DNA of 26,063 nucleotides. Origin: Acidobacteriota bacterium. Its GTDB lineage: Bacteria; Acidobacteriota; Terriglobia; Terriglobales; Acidobacteriaceae. Below are positions 14,182 to 21,701 of this stretch, piece after piece. The stretch covers positions 1-26,063 of the forward strand of contig JAJYAE010000023.1 of assembly GCA_021779695.1 (NCBI GenBank), in the 5' to 3' direction. Under the pieces are notes generated by a model. The model worked only from the letters and a program-made list of their open reading frames with translations. It did no database searches and was not told the origin of the DNA. Each line of letters begins with the position of its first letter. Position 1 is the first letter of the stretch. The position numbers were made by a program, and so were the translations under genes.

Positions 14182-16044
14182 CTAGTTTAACCCGCTGCCC
14201 GTTTCCAGATGGACCGTCAAAAGCTTGAAGCCGGATAAAGCTCCGCCCGCCGGCGCCTCACCGGCTATCTCCGCCGATTCGCCGTTCAGGCTTGCCTCCA
14301 TGGAGGACCGCATCGGTTCCAGCGCGTTCGCCATGGAAAGTGGAATGCCCGCCATCGACTGTCCTTCTACTTCGCCCTGCGCATCCGGCGCCAAGAGGCT
14401 CACATAGATCCAGTCGGCCCGATGCATTTGCCGCGCGCGCGCAATCTCCGCGTCCAGATCGCTGGGGCCCGCGCCAAACCGCGGTTGATGCAGAGCGCGG
14501 TCCAGTGTCGCGCCGTCGGAGACCAGCAGCCGCAGATTTCCCGCCTGCAGCCGCGCCGGCAGCTTCACAGGAATCCTCACATTGTGCGCCGGCTGCTGCC
14601 ACGGTTGCAGCGTCGCCTCCACCATCACCGTGTCCCCTGCATGCACCAGATCACCGGATGCGATTCGGGCCGAGATCAGCTGCACCTGGACGTTGTGCGG
14701 AATCGCGTCCGCCGTCAGTTCAATGGAACGGATGGCTCCTTCGCGCGTCCCGTTCGCATACAGTTGCGAGAACTCCTCGCCGGTCTGCATTGCCGCCAGC
14801 AACTGGGATGGTGCGCTCTCGCCTGAGGGTGCCCACAGGTCGATCGGAGCTGCTTCATGCCCAGCCAGTCCAATCGTTCCCTGAATGTGATAACTGGTGA
14901 TGGCGGTACTGACGTTCGTCTGCAACAGTGAGTTGTAAACCGCAACCATCACAGCCTGCGGCGTAAGCGTCGGCAGGTCCAGAACGTCAAAATGCAGCGT
15001 CTTGGTCCCCGCGCCATTCCGCATCGTCATCTTCACCGGAATCATATGGGCTGTTTCGCCAAATACGCCGCGGATCGCCGCATCCCGGTCCTGCGTGAAC
15101 GCGCCGATCGTGGCGCCGGTGTTCACGATCTTGAAGGAGTTCAGCGGCGAAGCCAGCGTCGCCACCACATCCGTGGTGGTCATCGGAAGCGACACCGGAC
15201 CCGCTTGCAGGATTGGATGTCCGCAGGCCAGCAATTGCTTCGGATCCACATACGTCACCGTGCAGGTCGCCGCAATCTCCAGATCGCCCCGCACCAGTTG
15301 AGCGCTCACCGCGCTGCCCGGTTCCACACCAGCGGCTGCGGCCCTGTTCATCTTGCCCGCGTCAACCGAACTGCCGCTTCCGCCTCCCGCCGACACCATC
15401 TCCAGGCCTGTTCCTGCCATCTTTTTTTGCCAGAGCGCAATCGCCTCAGGACGGAACCCGCTCATCACCAGCGGCGTCTCCATTGCCTGAAACGTCATCC
15501 CGCCGGAAGCAGTCTCCTCCGCAACCTTGCCGTTGTTTGCGGAGGCCTCATGCACAGCCGTTCCGCTGCCAATCGGTTGCATGGGCAGATTGCGTACCTC
15601 CAGCATCTGCGCGATTGGAGTGATGCCCGCAATCGGCTCCTTGCTGAACTGACCAATGCGGTATGAAAGCGAGCCCAGCAGCTTGTCGCCCACATAGACC
15701 GGGCTGCCGCTCATCCCGGCAACCACGCCCGTGTAATCCGGTTTGGCTCCTTGCAGCCGCGCCAGGATCATGTCCTCGCCCGGACCGCGCGCGCCCCGCA
15801 GCACGCCCAGAATCTCCACCTGCATCGGCTCCGGCTTCGAACCCTCAAACACCGTCCACGCTGTCGCCATAAGGCCGCGGTGCACCTCACTCAGCGGATA
15901 AATACCGGCCGTCGAGCGCGGCGGTGTGCTTGAGTCCTTGAGCGCGCCCGCCACGCTCTGGCTTCTGGCCGGCACACTTGTTGCTCCCATCACAAAGGCC
16001 GCAGTTGCGGCGGCCAACACGACTTTCTTTGCACACCATCTCAC
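14182..16044 (-). CDS. Secreted SpoIVB/S55 peptidase-domain protein
   Basis: 620 aa from GTG 16044. The N-terminus RWCAKKVVLAAATAAFVMG...ARSQS is a signal peptide, which decides the start. GMSGSP (residues 110-115) carries the expected nucleophile serine of S55 peptidases, followed by GDKLLGSLSYRIGQF as in SpoIVB after its serine. A second signature, CGHPILQAGPVSLPMTTTDVV with H276, lies about 160 residues later. In SpoIVB the histidine precedes the serine, so the order here is reversed. The C-terminal part (about 360-620) is beta-rich with no named domain. It is probably a periplasmic serine protease or a non-catalytic homologue. Spore formation is not implied. There is no Shine-Dalgarno, but TACTCT lies seven bases upstream. 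It heads a minus-strand run. Confidence 0.82.
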   Translation of the reverse strand: MRWCAKKVVLAAATAAFVMGATSVPARSQSVAGALKDSSTPPRSTAGIYPLSEVHRGLMATAWTVFEGSKPEPMQVEILGVLRGARGPGEDMILARLQGAKPDYTGVVAGMSGSPVYVGDKLLGSLSYRIGQFSKEPIAGITPIAQMLEVRNLPMQPIGSGTAVHEASANNGKVAEETASGGMTFQAMETPLVMSGFRPEAIALWQKKMAGTGLEMVSAGGGSGSSVDAGKMNRAAAAGVEPGSAVSAQLVRGDLEIAATCTVTYVDPKQLLACGHPILQAGPVSLPMTTTDVVATLASPLNSFKIVNTGATIGAFTQDRDAAIRGVFGETAHMIPVKMTMRNGAGTKTLHFDVLDLPTLTPQAVMVAVYNSLLQTNVSTAITSYHIQGTIGLAGHEAAPIDLWAPSGESAPSQLLAAMQTGEEFSQLYANGTREGAIRSIELTADAIPHNVQVQLISARIASGDLVHAGDTVMVEATLQPWQQPAHNVRIPVKLPARLQAGNLRLLVSDGATLDRALHQPRFGAGPSDLDAEIARARQMHRADWIYVSLLAPDAQGEVEGQSMAGIPLSMANALEPMRSSMEASLNGESAEIAGEAPAGGALSGFKLLTVHLETGSGLN

Positions 16045-16051
16045 GTCTATA

Positions 16052-16057
16052 AGAGTA
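16052..16057 (-). promoter_or_regulatory. -10-like TACTCT seven bases before the S55 gene start
   Basis: On the minus strand TACTCT is followed by TATAGAC and then GTG. It resembles the TACACT boxes at 8045 and 8830 and again suggests a leaderless or near-leaderless transcript. Confidence 0.4.
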
Positions 16058-16166
16058 CAACCGGAAGCGTCGCCGCTCCGAATGCAGCCGGCGCGGTCAT
16101 GGGTGCGAGCGCCGGTCTGATGCATGCAAGGCGCAAAGCCGATACCCCGCGCGCCGGTTCATCCCG

Positions 16167-16172
16167 TATCCT
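16167..16172 (+). promoter_or_regulatory. -10-like TATCCT before the VWFA-related gene
   Basis: TATCCT ends 21 nt before the ATG, which leaves room for a short leader containing the GAGG motif at 16185-16188. No clear -35 box is seen. Confidence 0.35.
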
Positions 16173-16193
16173 GTCTGCAGCACTGAGGTTGTT

Positions 16194-17399
16194 ATGGTCA
16201 ACTTGCGCTTGTCCCTGTCTGCTCTATGCAGGACGCCGTTCCGCACCCTCCCTCTCGCTCTTGCGATCGCTGGCGCTCCGCTGCTCCAGGCGCAAAACAA
16301 CGCGCCGGCTCAGCAGACACAAACCCAGCAGCCCGCCGACCAGACCGGACCCGCTGCCGGCGGACCCTCCGGTGATACCGGCGTCATCGCCGTCCCCAAG
16401 AAGCCCAAATCCGATGAGGCCCCGCCTCCGCCGGCTCCGGCTGCTCCCAAAGTCGTCAATCCTCCCGGCCTCGGCAACTACTCTCTCCAGGTCAATGTCC
16501 CGGAAGTGACTGTCGATGTAGGCGTGCTGCTGGAGAAGACCGGGCAGTTCGTCCCGGGGCTCAAGCCCACCAACTTCCGCGTCTATGAAAACGGAGTCGA
16601 GCAGAAGGTCATCGGCTTCCGCCGCGTCGAGGCTCCCGTGACTGCCCTCCTGCTCGTCGAGTTTGCCGCAACCAACTACTGGTTCGTCTACGACATGCAG
16701 AATGCGGCCTGGGCTTTTGCCCAATCGCTGCGCCCGCAGGACTATGTCGCCCTGATGACCTTCGATCTCCGTCCCCACATCATTACGGATTTCACCCAGG
16801 ACAAACGGCAGATCTTCAATGCCATCAACACGCTCATCATTCCCGGCTTCAGTGACCGGAACCTCTTCGACGCGCTCGCGGAAGCCGAGGACCGGCTCAG
16901 CCGCATCGACGGGCACAAATACATCATCCTGATCGCCTCCGGCCGCGACACCTTCTCCCGCCTCACACTGGATCAAATCCTCCAGAAAGTGAAGACGACT
17001 CCCGACATCACCATCTTCACCATTTCAACGGGTGGCGCCATCCGCGCCATGACCGAAGGCGGGCCGGGTTTCCGCCAGGAAATGGCCGATCTCGATTATC
17101 TGCAGGCAGATAACCAGATGAGGACCTTCTCCAAACTGACCGGCGGTATGTGGTTTGAGCCGCGCTTTATCGGAGAACTGCCGGATGACTTCGCCGCCAT
17201 CAATCGGGCGATTCGCTCAAAATACGAATTGGTCTACCGGCCCACCGACGCCAAGCAGGACGGAACCTATCGCAAGATCCATGTTGAACTGGTCGACGAC
17301 GAAGGCCACCCGCTCCGCATGCAGGATGAGAAACACAAGGCCCTGAAATACGAGATCATTGCGCGGGATGGATATCGCGCGCGGCAGGAAGTCGAGTAG
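16194..17399 (+). CDS. VWFA-related Acidobacteria-type secreted protein
   Basis: 401 aa. A signal peptide (about 1-33, LALAIAGAPLLQAQ) is followed by a Gln/Pro/Ala-rich linker (34-95). The family core follows: YSLQVNVPEVTVDVGVLLEKTGQFVPGLKPTNFRVYENGVEQKVIGF (96-142), then a von Willebrand A-like domain (about 150-385). This matches the VWFA-related family widespread in Acidobacteria. The MIDAS motif DxSxS is replaced by EFAAT (156-160), and the later aspartate-containing loop reads ASGRD, so metal-dependent ligand binding seems lost. GAGG five bases before the ATG and TATCCT at 16167-16172 provide translation and promoter signals. It is probably an exported adhesion or scaffold protein. It is divergent from the S55 gene. 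Confidence 0.88.
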   Translation: MVNLRLSLSALCRTPFRTLPLALAIAGAPLLQAQNNAPAQQTQTQQPADQTGPAAGGPSGDTGVIAVPKKPKSDEAPPPPAPAAPKVVNPPGLGNYSLQVNVPEVTVDVGVLLEKTGQFVPGLKPTNFRVYENGVEQKVIGFRRVEAPVTALLLVEFAATNYWFVYDMQNAAWAFAQSLRPQDYVALMTFDLRPHIITDFTQDKRQIFNAINTLIIPGFSDRNLFDALAEAEDRLSRIDGHKYIILIASGRDTFSRLTLDQILQKVKTTPDITIFTISTGGAIRAMTEGGPGFRQEMADLDYLQADNQMRTFSKLTGGMWFEPRFIGELPDDFAAINRAIRSKYELVYRPTDAKQDGTYRKIHVELVDDEGHPLRMQDEKHKALKYEIIARDGYRARQEVE

Positions 17400-17425
17400 A
17401 GCAGGGAAAAGCGGCAATAGTTCCA

Positions 17426-17449
17426 CTGGCGGCGCCTCAACGCCGCCAG
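17426..17449. terminator. Hairpin between convergent genes
   Basis: CTGGCGGCG (17426-17434) and CGCCGCCAG (17441-17449) form a perfect 9-bp stem with a CCTCAA loop. It lies between the convergent VWFA-related gene and the 90-aa membrane protein gene. No T-run follows on either strand, so it may be a weak or factor-assisted terminator. Confidence 0.45.
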
Positions 17450-17477
17450 CCCAGCCAATCTCCTGGCAGGCTCCCGC

Positions 17478-17750
17478 CTACCGGAACTGGTTGATGAAGT
17501 CGATGACGTAATACACAAGGACCCCCAGCGTCGCCAGTCCAGCAAGCCACAGGGAGAGCCTCACGTATGGCTCAATTTGGTTGACCTTCGCCACAATTGC
17601 CGCCTGCGCGGACTTCTCATGGTCAAACGAATCATCGAGGAAGATCTGGTCTTCTTCGTCTTTGGTCAGATTGGAGCGATAGATATACAGGGCGGCCAAG
17701 ATGACCACCAGGACAATCCAGACTGACCACATCACGGGAACGAAACTCAT
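17478..17750 (-). CDS. Small two-helix membrane protein
   Basis: 90 aa; family not recognised. Hydrophobic segments at about 5-24 (PVMWSVWIVLVVILAALYIY) and 66-86 flank a charged loop rich in Asp and Glu (25-65, with TKDEEDQIFLDDSFDHEKSAQ). GGAGG at a good spacing before the ATG strongly supports translation. Helix-loop-helix proteins of this size with an acidic loop are often accessory subunits of respiratory complexes, but nothing here proves that. The upstream region is shared with the divergent Fe-S gene. Confidence 0.75.
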   Translation of the reverse strand: MSFVPVMWSVWIVLVVILAALYIYRSNLTKDEEDQIFLDDSFDHEKSAQAAIVAKVNQIEPYVRLSLWLAGLATLGVLVYYVIDFINQFR

Positions 17751-18115
17751 TTTCCACCTCCGATTGGCTGTCTGGTCCCAGATACCGCCAGGCCGTGAGG
17801 AACTGCGGTCTTGAGAGTAGAGGGGCCGTACGGCTAGCCATCATAGCCCGGAACGGCCTACGCTGTGGTGACAAAAATCACACACGTCTCGATTCTTTCC
17901 GTAGCATTCTGAAATCTCTTGACTTGCGGTGGATGGACGGCGTCTTTCGCCGGCGTTCGGGGCGGGCCCTTTTTACAGGTGATCCGATCCGTCTCATGCG
18001 ACCTTCGGCCATCTGTTGCATCCAACGGGATAGAACGCTGCTCGGCCCTTGAAACCGCGCCTGTGCAGCGGTACAGTTACGAGTAAGCTCAAGAATTTGA
18101 TCACAGGGAGATACC
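17751..18115. other. Divergent regulatory region between the membrane protein and erpA-like genes
   Basis: 365 bp without a convincing gene. On the minus side a TACTCT box (17814-17819) could serve the 90-aa protein. In the middle a small hairpin (CGGCG-TCTTT-CGCCG near 17937-17952) is followed by a GC-rich block and TTTTT. On the plus side there is a good promoter at 18049-18077. A TTGACT at 17919-17924 has no matching -10 box. Confidence 0.5.
18049..18077 (+). promoter_or_regulatory. Sigma-70-type promoter of the erpA-like gene
   Basis: TTGAAA (18049-18054), a 17-nt spacer, then TACAGT (18072-18077): five of six and four of six consensus matches at ideal spacing. The mRNA would start near 18084, leaving a leader of about 30 nt that includes GGGAG before the ATG at 18116. 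Confidence 0.6.
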
Positions 18116-18487
18116 ATGTCCTCAACCGCAGTCACCCCCACTCAGGAAACGGCCCAAAAGGCACCACTTATCCTTACGCCCCAGGCCATCGCCAAGGTGC
18201 GGGAAATCATGGCCACCCAGGATCCTCTTCCCGCTGGGCTGCGCATCGGCGTCGTCGGCGGTGGCTGCTCCGGTTTCCAATACTCCATGGCTTTTGAAAA
18301 CCAGAGTGGCATGATGGACAAAGTTTTCAAATTCGATGACCTCAAGGTGTTTGTTGATGCCACTTCACTGATGTATCTCAACGGTTGCACGGTTGACTAC
18401 GTTGAGACCCTGGAAGCGGCAGGCTTCAAGTTCGACAACCCGCAGGTGAAGTCCACCTGTGGTTGTGGCTCCTCGTTCAACGTCTAG
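18116..18487 (+). CDS. erpA: A-type Fe-S cluster carrier (ErpA/IscA/HesB family)
   Basis: 123 aa. The A-type fold is clear from about residue 18: LTPQAIAKVREIM, GLRIGVVGGGCSGFQY, YLNGCTVDYVE, and the C-terminal CGCGSSF. Ligand cysteines are C51, C115 and C117. These proteins carry [2Fe-2S] or [4Fe-4S] clusters to apoproteins. The first 17 residues are an unstructured Thr/Ala-rich extension. GGGAG precedes the ATG. It has its own promoter and terminator, so it is monocistronic, and no isc or suf genes adjoin. The choice of erpA over iscA or sufA is a guess from the stand-alone context. Confidence 0.9.
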   Translation: MSSTAVTPTQETAQKAPLILTPQAIAKVREIMATQDPLPAGLRIGVVGGGCSGFQYSMAFENQSGMMDKVFKFDDLKVFVDATSLMYLNGCTVDYVETLEAAGFKFDNPQVKSTCGCGSSFNV

Positions 18488-18556
18488 CCCCCGTTCCCGA
18501 TTCTTCCCGCACTGAGCTTTCGGTGTGTTCACAGTGCGCTAGACGCAAGTGTGCTT

Positions 18557-18604
18557 GACGCGATAGCCCGACTCTCCGCAGAGAGCCGGGCCGTCGCGTC
18601 TTTT
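18557..18604 (+). terminator. Rho-independent terminator after the erpA-like gene
   Basis: A long stem with GACGCGA (18557-18563) pairing with TCGCGTC (18594-18600), an inner GCCCG/CGGGC and CTCT/AGAG around CCGC, is followed by TTTT. A second, smaller inverted repeat (CGCACTG 18508-18514 with CAGTGCG 18532-18538) lies just upstream. Both are in the gap between the converging erpA-like and pseudopilin genes. Confidence 0.75.
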
Positions 18605-18656
18605 ACTTCAGGGAGTTTGCCGACTAATTTGAGTTGTGATGTTGGCTGCTGCGCTG

Positions 18657-19664
18657 CTAAGGGGATGGGGAGGCAGGCTGCTGCGGCGCGGGTGAGGTGG
18701 GGCTGGTCGGCGACGACCCTCCAATGCCGAGATTGAAGCCGCCGGATTGCGTGCCGGTTCCAATGCCCGTTCCGATCCCTGTCCCGGTGCCCGTTCCGGG
18801 TGAGCCGATTCCGCCACTCATCCCGCTGGCCGGCTGGCCGACCGTTCCCAGGTTGCCGCCCGACATCATCTGATCAAGCATCGGGCTGTAGAGGAACTCC
18901 CACTCCTTGTAGTGATCCTTCTTCTTGTACACGTACACAGAGTTCTTCGGGCTCACCGGAGAGACGCCCATGATGCCGGCGCCTCCGAAGGTCTGTCCTG
19001 TCAAATCGCTGCTTCCAGTTGTAGGCGAGGTGCTGCCGCCCGGCGTTGAGCCCAGTCCGCCGGGGCTGGACGCGCCCGAAGTGCTGCCGCCGCCCAGCGT
19101 GCTTCCGCTGGAAGACCCGCCGATGCCAGACCCAAGGCTGAACCCGGAACTGCTCGATCCGCCCGGCGATGCACCGGATTGCCCCAGCGCCGACCCCGCG
19201 CTCGCGTCCGACGATCCGAAGGCGCTGGTAGCCGGAGTCGCGCCGTTCACGCTTCCCGGACCCACACCGCCAATCCCTCCCGTTGCGCCGGCCAGCGGCT
19301 GGCCGAAGAAGCCCATGATCGGTGTCTTGTTTTGCCCAACAGCGACCGGCTTCCAATCATCCTTCCCCGTCGTTGGATCCAGGTAGCGCTTGCGCAGAAA
19401 GCGGATCTCGCTGGTTTTGACCAGCGCGTCGACGTTGGGTGGATACGAGCCGAATTTTCGGTAATACACCTGAATGGCGCGGATGTACTGTTCCCCGCGA
19501 TGCATCGTCTCCAGATCGCGCTGCCGTTGAATATCAATGCGCATTCGCGGCGCGGCCACACTTAGAGCCAGAATCACAAGAAAGAGCATGAAAATGACCC
19601 ACACCAGCATGAAGCCTTTTTCTTCAGGCCGAATCTGCCGATGTCTCTCAGAAAGAATGGTCAT
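18657..19664 (-). CDS. Type II secretion/pilin-like pseudopilin with Gly/Ser-rich insert
   Basis: 335 aa. The N-terminal EEKG-FMLVWVIFMLFLVILALSVAAP is a class III prepilin signal with predicted cleavage after G17, followed by a hydrophobic helix. Position +5, usually glutamate, is tryptophan (W22). Residues 45-125 resemble the GspG core (YIRAIQVYYRKFGSYPPNVDALV...RYLDPTTGKDDWKPV). A Gly/Ser/Thr-rich stretch (about 127-227) then splits it from a short conserved-looking segment (KNSVYVYKKKDHYKEWEFLYSPMLDQ, 240-265). A second Gly/Thr/Ser/Pro-rich tail ends the protein. AAGGA lies six bases before the ATG. It is last in the seven-gene operon, 35 nt after its neighbour. Probably an exported minor or special pseudopilin. 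Confidence 0.8.
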   Translation of the reverse strand: MTILSERHRQIRPEEKGFMLVWVIFMLFLVILALSVAAPRMRIDIQRQRDLETMHRGEQYIRAIQVYYRKFGSYPPNVDALVKTSEIRFLRKRYLDPTTGKDDWKPVAVGQNKTPIMGFFGQPLAGATGGIGGVGPGSVNGATPATSAFGSSDASAGSALGQSGASPGGSSSSGFSLGSGIGGSSSGSTLGGGSTSGASSPGGLGSTPGGSTSPTTGSSDLTGQTFGGAGIMGVSPVSPKNSVYVYKKKDHYKEWEFLYSPMLDQMMSGGNLGTVGQPASGMSGGIGSPGTGTGTGIGTGIGTGTQSGGFNLGIGGSSPTSPTSPAPQQPASPSP

Positions 19665-19699
19665 CCCGTTTCCTTGATATTCACCGCCGTCCAGGCGGC

Positions 19700-20293
19700 T
19701 CAGTTGGCGGAGAGCGGAAGTGTCTGCGTGTTGTTGTAGCCCAAATCGGTAATCTGTACGCTGCCCGGCAGAATCGTTCCCACCTTGTATCGGTGGTCCA
19801 CCACATCGCCGGTCCGGGCAACAAAGATGTCGTCTCCGTGCACCAGGAATGCATTGAGCGATTTGTCGTGCGCCTGGCTGTAGCCGAAATACTTTAAGTC
19901 GATGACCGGTGGGCGCGGCGCTTCGGGTGCGGCAATGACGGCCGGCTTGTCCACTACGCGTGCACTCTTCAGCGGCGTTTCAATTGCAATGGGCGTGGAG
20001 TCCGCGGAAAAGATATTGCGTCCGGTGCCGCGATAGAGAACGCTCTCGCTGAGTGCCAGTTTTTCCAGATGCAGCGTCGGATCGATGCCGCTGTTCGTCA
20101 TACGCGCGGCGTCCGGACCCTTGTTACCCGGGCCGGTCCGCACAACACCCGCGGCTGCATGCGGCACCGGTGCAGAGGGTGTGCCGCCAAAGGTGTTCCA
20201 AAGCTCCCACCCTCCGACGCCGATAATGACCACCAGTAGCGCGGCGAGGGTGTAGAGCTGTTTCTTGTTGTCCGCTCCCAGTTGCAGGGCCAT
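19700..20293 (-). CDS. PilP/GspC-like inner-membrane protein
   Basis: 197 aa. One N-terminal transmembrane helix (about 13-30, [20 protein letters not shown]) leads into a periplasmic part with a Pro/Ala linker. The C-terminal domain (about 128-197: [44 protein letters not shown]) resembles the HR/PilP beta-domain that links the inner-membrane platform to the secretin in type II secretion and type IV pilus systems. It lies 2 nt after the PilO-like gene. Assignment is by fold pattern and position, so PilP or GspC cannot be separated. Confidence 0.65.
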   Translation of the reverse strand: MALQLGADNKKQLYTLAALLVVIIGVGGWELWNTFGGTPSAPVPHAAAGVVRTGPGNKGPDAARMTNSGIDPTLHLEKLALSESVLYRGTGRNIFSADSTPIAIETPLKSARVVDKPAVIAAPEAPRPPVIDLKYFGYSQAHDKSLNAFLVHGDDIFVARTGDVVDHRYKVGTILPGSVQITDLGYNNTQTLPLSAN

Positions 20294-20295
20294 GG

Positions 20296-20934
20296 CTACT
20301 CACCCTCCCGGCTGGCAGGTTCAGTGGCGTTGCCAGCATCCCCTTTGGCCTCGGGGAGGCCGCTGCTCGCGGCATCGGCCGGCCGCAGCCACGTCGACAT
20401 GCGCAGGCGCAGATTCACCAGTCCGCCCTGCTGGCCTGTCAGGGCCAGAGCGCGAATCACAAAGAAATTGGGATCGCGCTCCAGGCCGTTCACGAAATGC
20501 ATGATCTGTGGATAGGCGCCGCTAATTCCGGCATCCATCGTGATTTCGGTCAGGTCCGTGCCCGGCGGTCCCTGGGCATATTGCACGCGCGAGAGTTGAA
20601 CGCCGGAAGAAACCGCCAGCTCGCCCAGGCGTGTTGCGATCGAAGAATAGTTGGCCGGGATGCGCCGCTCATAGAAGGTCTTGATCTCGCTGCGGGACTT
20701 TGCGACGCGCTTATCCAGTCCGCGCAGGGAGAAGGTCTGCATCTCCAGCGCCTTCAGCTCCATCTGCTTGCTGGCCAGGGCATTGGTCGAATCCGTGTCG
20801 GTGGCTGACCAGTCCATGCCGAGACGCACGCCCAGCACAACCACAACGACTGCAAGGCAGACGACACCCACGACATGCCACGTGACGGGTGACTGCAGAA
20901 TTTCGCGCCATTGAGCACGGCTGACACGTTTCAT
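20296..20934 (-). CDS. PilO/GspM-like inner-membrane protein
   Basis: 212 aa. One transmembrane helix near the N-terminus (about 19-38, [18 protein letters not shown]) is followed by a coiled-coil-like segment (about 50-95) and a ferredoxin-like domain (about 97-190). This is the standard PilO/GspM layout. Its ATG overlaps the stop of the PilN-like gene (ATGA), showing translational coupling and fixing the start. In type IV pili PilO pairs with PilN beneath the secretin. Confidence 0.75.
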   Translation of the reverse strand: MKRVSRAQWREILQSPVTWHVVGVVCLAVVVVVLGVRLGMDWSATDTDSTNALASKQMELKALEMQTFSLRGLDKRVAKSRSEIKTFYERRIPANYSSIATRLGELAVSSGVQLSRVQYAQGPPGTDLTEITMDAGISGAYPQIMHFVNGLERDPNFFVIRALALTGQQGGLVNLRLRMSTWLRPADAASSGLPEAKGDAGNATEPASREGE

Positions 20935-21698
20935 CGCGCGGCCCCCTTGTGCAAGGGAACGGACGCCTTGGGCCTGGGCAGGGCAACGTGCGGCATGCGC
21001 TTCCTGCCCGCTCCCTCCGGCGCGGCGCTTCCCGCCGTGGCGGAACTGGCGTCCGCATTTGCCTCGTCCGGGTGGCTCGAAGCTGCTTCCGATGCCGGCG
21101 GCGCCGATGGTGGCTGATATTCGGCAAGCAAATCGAAGTTCACTGGGCTGGAGGCGCTCACAGGCTGCAAATGGGTACTCGAGCCGGCACTGGCTTCCGC
21201 GCTTTCACCATTGATGCGCGGCGACACGAAGTGCTTCGAATGCTCCAGGTTCTGCACCAGGTCAATCGCGCGATCGCGCGGACCGGCCACGCGCAGCTTC
21301 AGAGTGATGCTGCCATCCGGCGCGCGGTTCGGTTCCAGAGTTGTCACCTGCACGCCGCCTGGCAGCACGGTTTCCAGGTCTTCAATGGCCAGTGTCCAGG
21401 AGAATGCCTTTTGATCGAAGAGTTGATTCAGCCGTCCTGCCTGCGCCAGCACCTGCGCGTTGTCGGGCTGCTGCATGATGGCCTGATAGCCCTGTCGCTC
21501 CTGGCGGATGCGGGCGATCTGTCCGTCGAGCGAATGGTCGCGCGCCCTGGCCCGGTCAGCCTTATGCCGGATGGCATGCAGTCCGATTCCGCACAGAATG
21601 GCCACTGTGGCCAGTGCAGCCATGGCGATGCGCAGGCGTTTGAGCGTGGGGCCCAGGTCTGCGAAGGGCCGAGTCGCAAGGTTGATTCCAATCCGCAT
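20931..21698 (-). CDS. PilN/GspL-like fimbrial assembly protein
   Basis: 255 aa. The short cytoplasmic N-terminus RIGINLATRPF matches the PilN segment that binds PilM (INLxxxxF). A transmembrane helix (about 24-42), a coiled-coil (about 45-85) and a ferredoxin-like domain (about 90-190) follow. The last 60 residues are an Ala/Ser/Pro-rich, partly basic tail that is longer than usual. It is 3 nt from the PilM-like gene and overlaps the PilO-like gene by four bases. Confidence 0.78.
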   Translation of the reverse strand: MRIGINLATRPFADLGPTLKRLRIAMAALATVAILCGIGLHAIRHKADRARARDHSLDGQIARIRQERQGYQAIMQQPDNAQVLAQAGRLNQLFDQKAFSWTLAIEDLETVLPGGVQVTTLEPNRAPDGSITLKLRVAGPRDRAIDLVQNLEHSKHFVSPRINGESAEASAGSSTHLQPVSASSPVNFDLLAEYQPPSAPPASEAASSHPDEANADASSATAGSAAPEGAGRKRMPHVALPRPKASVPLHKGAAR

Positions 21699-21701
21699 GG
21701 G

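Noticed and set aside
14182..16044. Sporulation locus suggested by the SpoIVB-like domain
   Set aside because: No other sporulation gene is present, and S55-domain proteins also occur in non-sporulating bacteria.
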